Assembly: GCA_944388245.1 (NCBI GenBank)
Contig: CALXIA010000010.1
Coordinates: 1 to 54,676, forward strand
DNA length: 54,676 nucleotides
Direction of reading: 5' to 3'
Source of the DNA: an uncultured Gemmiger sp.
GTDB lineage: Bacteria > Bacillota > Clostridia > Oscillospirales > Ruminococcaceae
Part shown: in pieces, positions 52,554 to 54,676 of the stretch
Layout: each line of letters starts with the position of its first letter
Position numbering within the stretch: position 1 is the first letter of the stretch
The notes under the pieces: model-generated
Database searches by the model: none
What the model saw: the letters and a program-made list of their open reading frames with translations, nothing else
What the model was told of the DNA's origin: nothing
Translations under genes and position numbers: made by a program

Positions 52554-54109
52554 CGGGCCGCCTCCTTTCCCCGCTCCAGGGCGGTCAGTTCTTCCTCCAT
52601 CACCGCCAGCAGCCGGTCGGTCATGGATTCGGTCAAAATCAGCGGCAGCTTGGCCAGCGCCACCGGCGGGCAGTTGGGCTTGTAGGTCTGGGCGCTGATG
52701 TCCACGCACCGGTCGTGGTTCATTGCCGTGCAGAAAGCCACCGCGTCCTCCACGCTGTCAAAGCAGAGGGCGGTCATCTGGGCGTCCCCCTCCACCCCGG
52801 TGCAAACGGCCGGGTGCCGGGCGACCATCTGCGCCGCCATTTCGTGATACCGCCGCCCCACCCGGGTGATCGCCTGCCCGTTGGCGGCGATGAACTCCAT
52901 GGTAATGAGATAGGACAGGCTGGCCAGCTCCTCCTGGCCGTTGGTGACCAGCGCCCCAAACTGGTTCAGGCTGTCAAAGGCGCCGCTGGTCAGGATCTTG
53001 CTGGTCGGGTAGCAGCCGCCCGGGAACCCCTTGCCGATGGAGACAAAGTCCGGGGTCAGGCCGTACTGGCGGAAGAGGAACAACCCCTCGTACCAGGCGC
53101 AGGACTGGATCTCGTCGCAGAGCACCGGGGTGTCGGTCTCCCGGCAGACCCGGTAGGCCGCCTGCAAAAACTCCTCCGACAGGCGGATGCCGCCGTAGTT
53201 CATCATCACGATCTCGTGGCAGAAGCCGGCGGTCTTGTAGGGGCCCTCGTTCCAGCGGCGAGCAATGGCCGCGAAGGCGTCCGGGTCGTTGATGGGCACC
53301 GCCACCACCTTGTACAGTTCCGCCGCGTCGGCCTTTTGGGCAAAGCCGGGCCAGAGCCCCCGCAGGGTCTGGGCCAGCACGGTGGTGCCGTGGTAGCCGG
53401 CGGTGATGCCGCCCGCGTTGTCCGCCATGACCAGGAAGACCGGCACCCGGTCCCCGTAGGGGGCGGGCCTGCCGTCGATGGGATAGAAGCGGGCCAGCAT
53501 CATCTTGAGGGCGGCCTCCACCGCCAGCGACCCGGTCTCCAGGTTGATGACGCAGCTTAAAACGCCCGGCTTTTTCTCCCGCAGAATGGTGTCCAGCGCC
53601 GGGTCGTCCGGCGCAAGGCCGTTGGCCGCGGCGATGAGCCGCCGCTCCAGCGTGCGGGTGACAAAGCCCCGGGTGTTGTTGTGGGTGGCGTTGGGGATCC
53701 CCAGCTGTTTGGCCTTTTCCAGCAGGGCGTAGCCCGGGAAGGAATGGCCCAGCGGAATGTGGTAGTGCTCGCTCTTGGCGGCCAGGTAGAGCCGGCCGTC
53801 CTCCCCGATCCGGAAGGCCCCCAGCCCGCTGAGCGGCGCGGCATAGCTGTGCTGGGCAGCCCGGTAGGAATCGGTGGGCGCGCCGTCTTCGCTGTCCGCA
53901 AAGGCGGGCACCAGTCTCTGGCCCAGCCGGTCCATCAGTTCCTCCTGCCGGGCGGCGAAGGGCTCCGGATAAAAGTCCACCTTTTCCTCCGCGATGGCCC
54001 GCAAAGCGGCCTCATCCTCCCCGGTGAGGGCGGCGCGGGCGGCAATGACCCCGTCCAGATAGGCCCCGTCCAGCAGGTCGGCCAGGGAACGGCGAATATT
54101 CTGCAGCAT
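52550..54109 (-). CDS. Class III PLP aminotransferase-like protein
   Basis: 519 residues, longer than the usual 420-450. PVLCDEIQSCAWYEGLF (PLP ring Asp) and FVSIGKGFPGG (Schiff-base Lys) mark class III. The first 130 or so residues are an extra N-terminal region. The ATG at 54107-54109 has AAAGGAG upstream; an in-frame TTG three codons earlier is less likely. It sits between an isomerase-like gene and a Gfo/Idh oxidoreductase, which suggests transamination of a keto sugar or inositol-like substrate. Specific substrate unknown. Confidence 0.82.
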   Translation of the reverse strand: MLQNIRRSLADLLDGAYLDGVIAARAALTGEDEAALRAIAEEKVDFYPEPFAARQEELMDRLGQRLVPAFADSEDGAPTDSYRAAQHSYAAPLSGLGAFRIGEDGRLYLAAKSEHYHIPLGHSFPGYALLEKAKQLGIPNATHNNTRGFVTRTLERRLIAAANGLAPDDPALDTILREKKPGVLSCVINLETGSLAVEAALKMMLARFYPIDGRPAPYGDRVPVFLVMADNAGGITAGYHGTTVLAQTLRGLWPGFAQKADAAELYKVVAVPINDPDAFAAIARRWNEGPYKTAGFCHEIVMMNYGGIRLSEEFLQAAYRVCRETDTPVLCDEIQSCAWYEGLFLFRQYGLTPDFVSIGKGFPGGCYPTSKILTSGAFDSLNQFGALVTNGQEELASLSYLITMEFIAANGQAITRVGRRYHEMAAQMVARHPAVCTGVEGDAQMTALCFDSVEDAVAFCTAMNHDRCVDISAQTYKPNCPPVALAKLPLILTESMTDRLLAVMEEELTALERGKEAAR

Positions 54110-54138
54110 GGCAAACAACTCCTTTCTCGCGATCGGGC

Positions 54139-54676
54139 TTACACCCGGACAAATTCAATGCCGGCCAGCCGGCAGAGCAGGCGGATCCGGGGCTCCGGCG
54201 TGCCGGGCACCAGGATCTCGTGGTGGGTGCCGCCCTGTTCCAGCCAGGCGGTGACGCAGGGGCGCACCCCGCTGTCCGGCCGGAAGAACAGATAGGGCAT
54301 ATCGCACTGTTTCAGCCCGCACTCGTCCAGCACCTGGCCGGGGGCGTAGACCAGACGGAACCGGTCTGCCCCCAGATGCACCAGCGACATCACCGCCATC
54401 GGCCCGGGCTGGGGGCAGAAGATGGGGGTGGGCGGGTTGGACAGGCCCCCCTCGTTGAACACCCGGTCCATCAGGAAGGGTTTGCGGTCCCGGCGGCAGA
54501 GGGCCCAGTTGCCCTCCCCCGCGTGGCAGAAGAGGATGGCCTCCCGGGCCAGGTCCATCATGTACATCTCACTGAAATCCGCCTGCCCGCACAGCCGGAT
54601 CATGGCGGCCATCCACATGGCGGCGGTGGCGTCCCCCTCGGCGGCGTAGCCGTAGCCGTCGGCCATCAGGCTGGAG
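54139..54676 (-). CDS. L-arabinose/L-fucose isomerase-like protein, 5' end outside window
   Basis: The last 178 or so codons are visible; the gene continues beyond base 54676. ADGYGYAAEGDATAAMWMA and MYMMDLAREAILFCHAGEGN resemble the C-terminal domain of AraA/FucI-like isomerases, including the metal-ligand Glu in AEGD and the His in FCHAGEGN. The ending (PRIRLLCRLAGIEFVRV) is also of that kind. It is 30 bases upstream of the aminotransferase gene and in the same operon. The family is likely; substrate not decided. Confidence 0.72.
   Translation of the reverse strand, partial: SSLMADGYGYAAEGDATAAMWMAAMIRLCGQADFSEMYMMDLAREAILFCHAGEGNWALCRRDRKPFLMDRVFNEGGLSNPPTPIFCPQPGPMAVMSLVHLGADRFRLVYAPGQVLDECGLKQCDMPYLFFRPDSGVRPCVTAWLEQGGTHHEILVPGTPEPRIRLLCRLAGIEFVRV

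Noticed and set aside
1-54676. tRNA, rRNA, insertion sequences, attachment sites, replication origin
   Set aside because: Read through for these on both strands by eye; no cloverleaf with a usable anticodon, no transposase or integrase motif and no DnaA-box cluster was recognised. A tRNA or Rfam scan could still find short RNAs.

Overview
The window reads as a high-GC member of the Firmicutes. Strong purine-rich ribosome sites (AAAGGAGG type), sigma-A promoters with 17-18 bp spacers, LacI-controlled sugar loci, CUT1 sugar ABC systems without a linked ATPase gene, a FabK-type fatty-acid operon under a MarR regulator, PepF and a flavodiiron fusion all point to an anaerobic gut clostridium. The Oscillospiraceae/Ruminococcaceae (Faecalibacterium-Subdoligranulum-Gemmiger lineage) is the best guess. 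That lineage call is inference from gene content and base composition; no rRNA gene is present. I see no tRNA, rRNA, CRISPR array, transposase or phage gene.

Layout. (1) 1-8.9 kb, mostly minus strand: an alpha-glucoside operon (solute-binding lipoprotein, two CUT1 permeases, GH65 phosphorylase, beta-phosphoglucomutase, GH13 alpha-1,6-type glucosidase cut by the window edge) next to its LacI repressor, with four near-identical operator palindromes. (2) 9-14.6 kb: a second LacI gene diverges from a sucrose/fructan operon (GH32 hydrolase, fructokinase). Its transporter is broken: an LplB-type permease is fused in frame to the back end of a solute-binding protein, the second permease is missing, and a C7 run shifts the frame. 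(3) 14.6-22.4 kb: a PLP-dependent D-cysteine-desulfhydrase-like enzyme with an NhaC-family antiporter; a LytTR response regulator with a histidine kinase that has no sensor domain; and a heterodimeric ABC exporter. (4) 22.4-27.4 kb: a 926-residue flavodiiron/rubredoxin/NADH-rubredoxin-oxidoreductase fusion with three rubredoxin-like modules, divergent from oligoendopeptidase F. (5) 27.5-34.8 kb: a complete oligopeptide ABC operon (oppA-B-C-D-F plus a small membrane protein) in which the OppC-type permease carries a seven-repeat RCC1-like propeller of about 275 residues in its first extracytoplasmic loop. (6) 34.8-36.4 kb: a tiny exported DxDxDG protein, an ECF sigma factor and an RsgI-like anti-sigma factor. 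(7) 36.4-47.2 kb, minus strand: a compact type II fatty-acid synthesis operon (acpP-accB-accC-accD-accA-fabH-fabK-NPD paralogue-fabD-fabG-fabF-fabZ) followed by a MarR regulator with its own promoter; two AT palindromes beside the operon promoter are its likely operators. (8) 47.2 kb to the end: a third LacI gene divergent from a PfkB kinase / HpaI-type aldolase / 2-hydroxyacid dehydrogenase operon, facing a convergent operon (isomerase-like, class III aminotransferase, Gfo/Idh oxidoreductase), probably catabolism of an unusual sugar or sugar acid.

The genes describe a fermenter that imports oligosaccharides and peptides, breaks alpha-glucosides by phosphorolysis, detoxifies oxygen through a soluble flavodiiron chain and builds its own fatty acids. 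The most unusual item is the propeller-bearing OppC permease. The miniprotein/sigma/anti-sigma cassette, the triple-rubredoxin flavodiiron protein and the permease-SBP fusion are the next things to look at.
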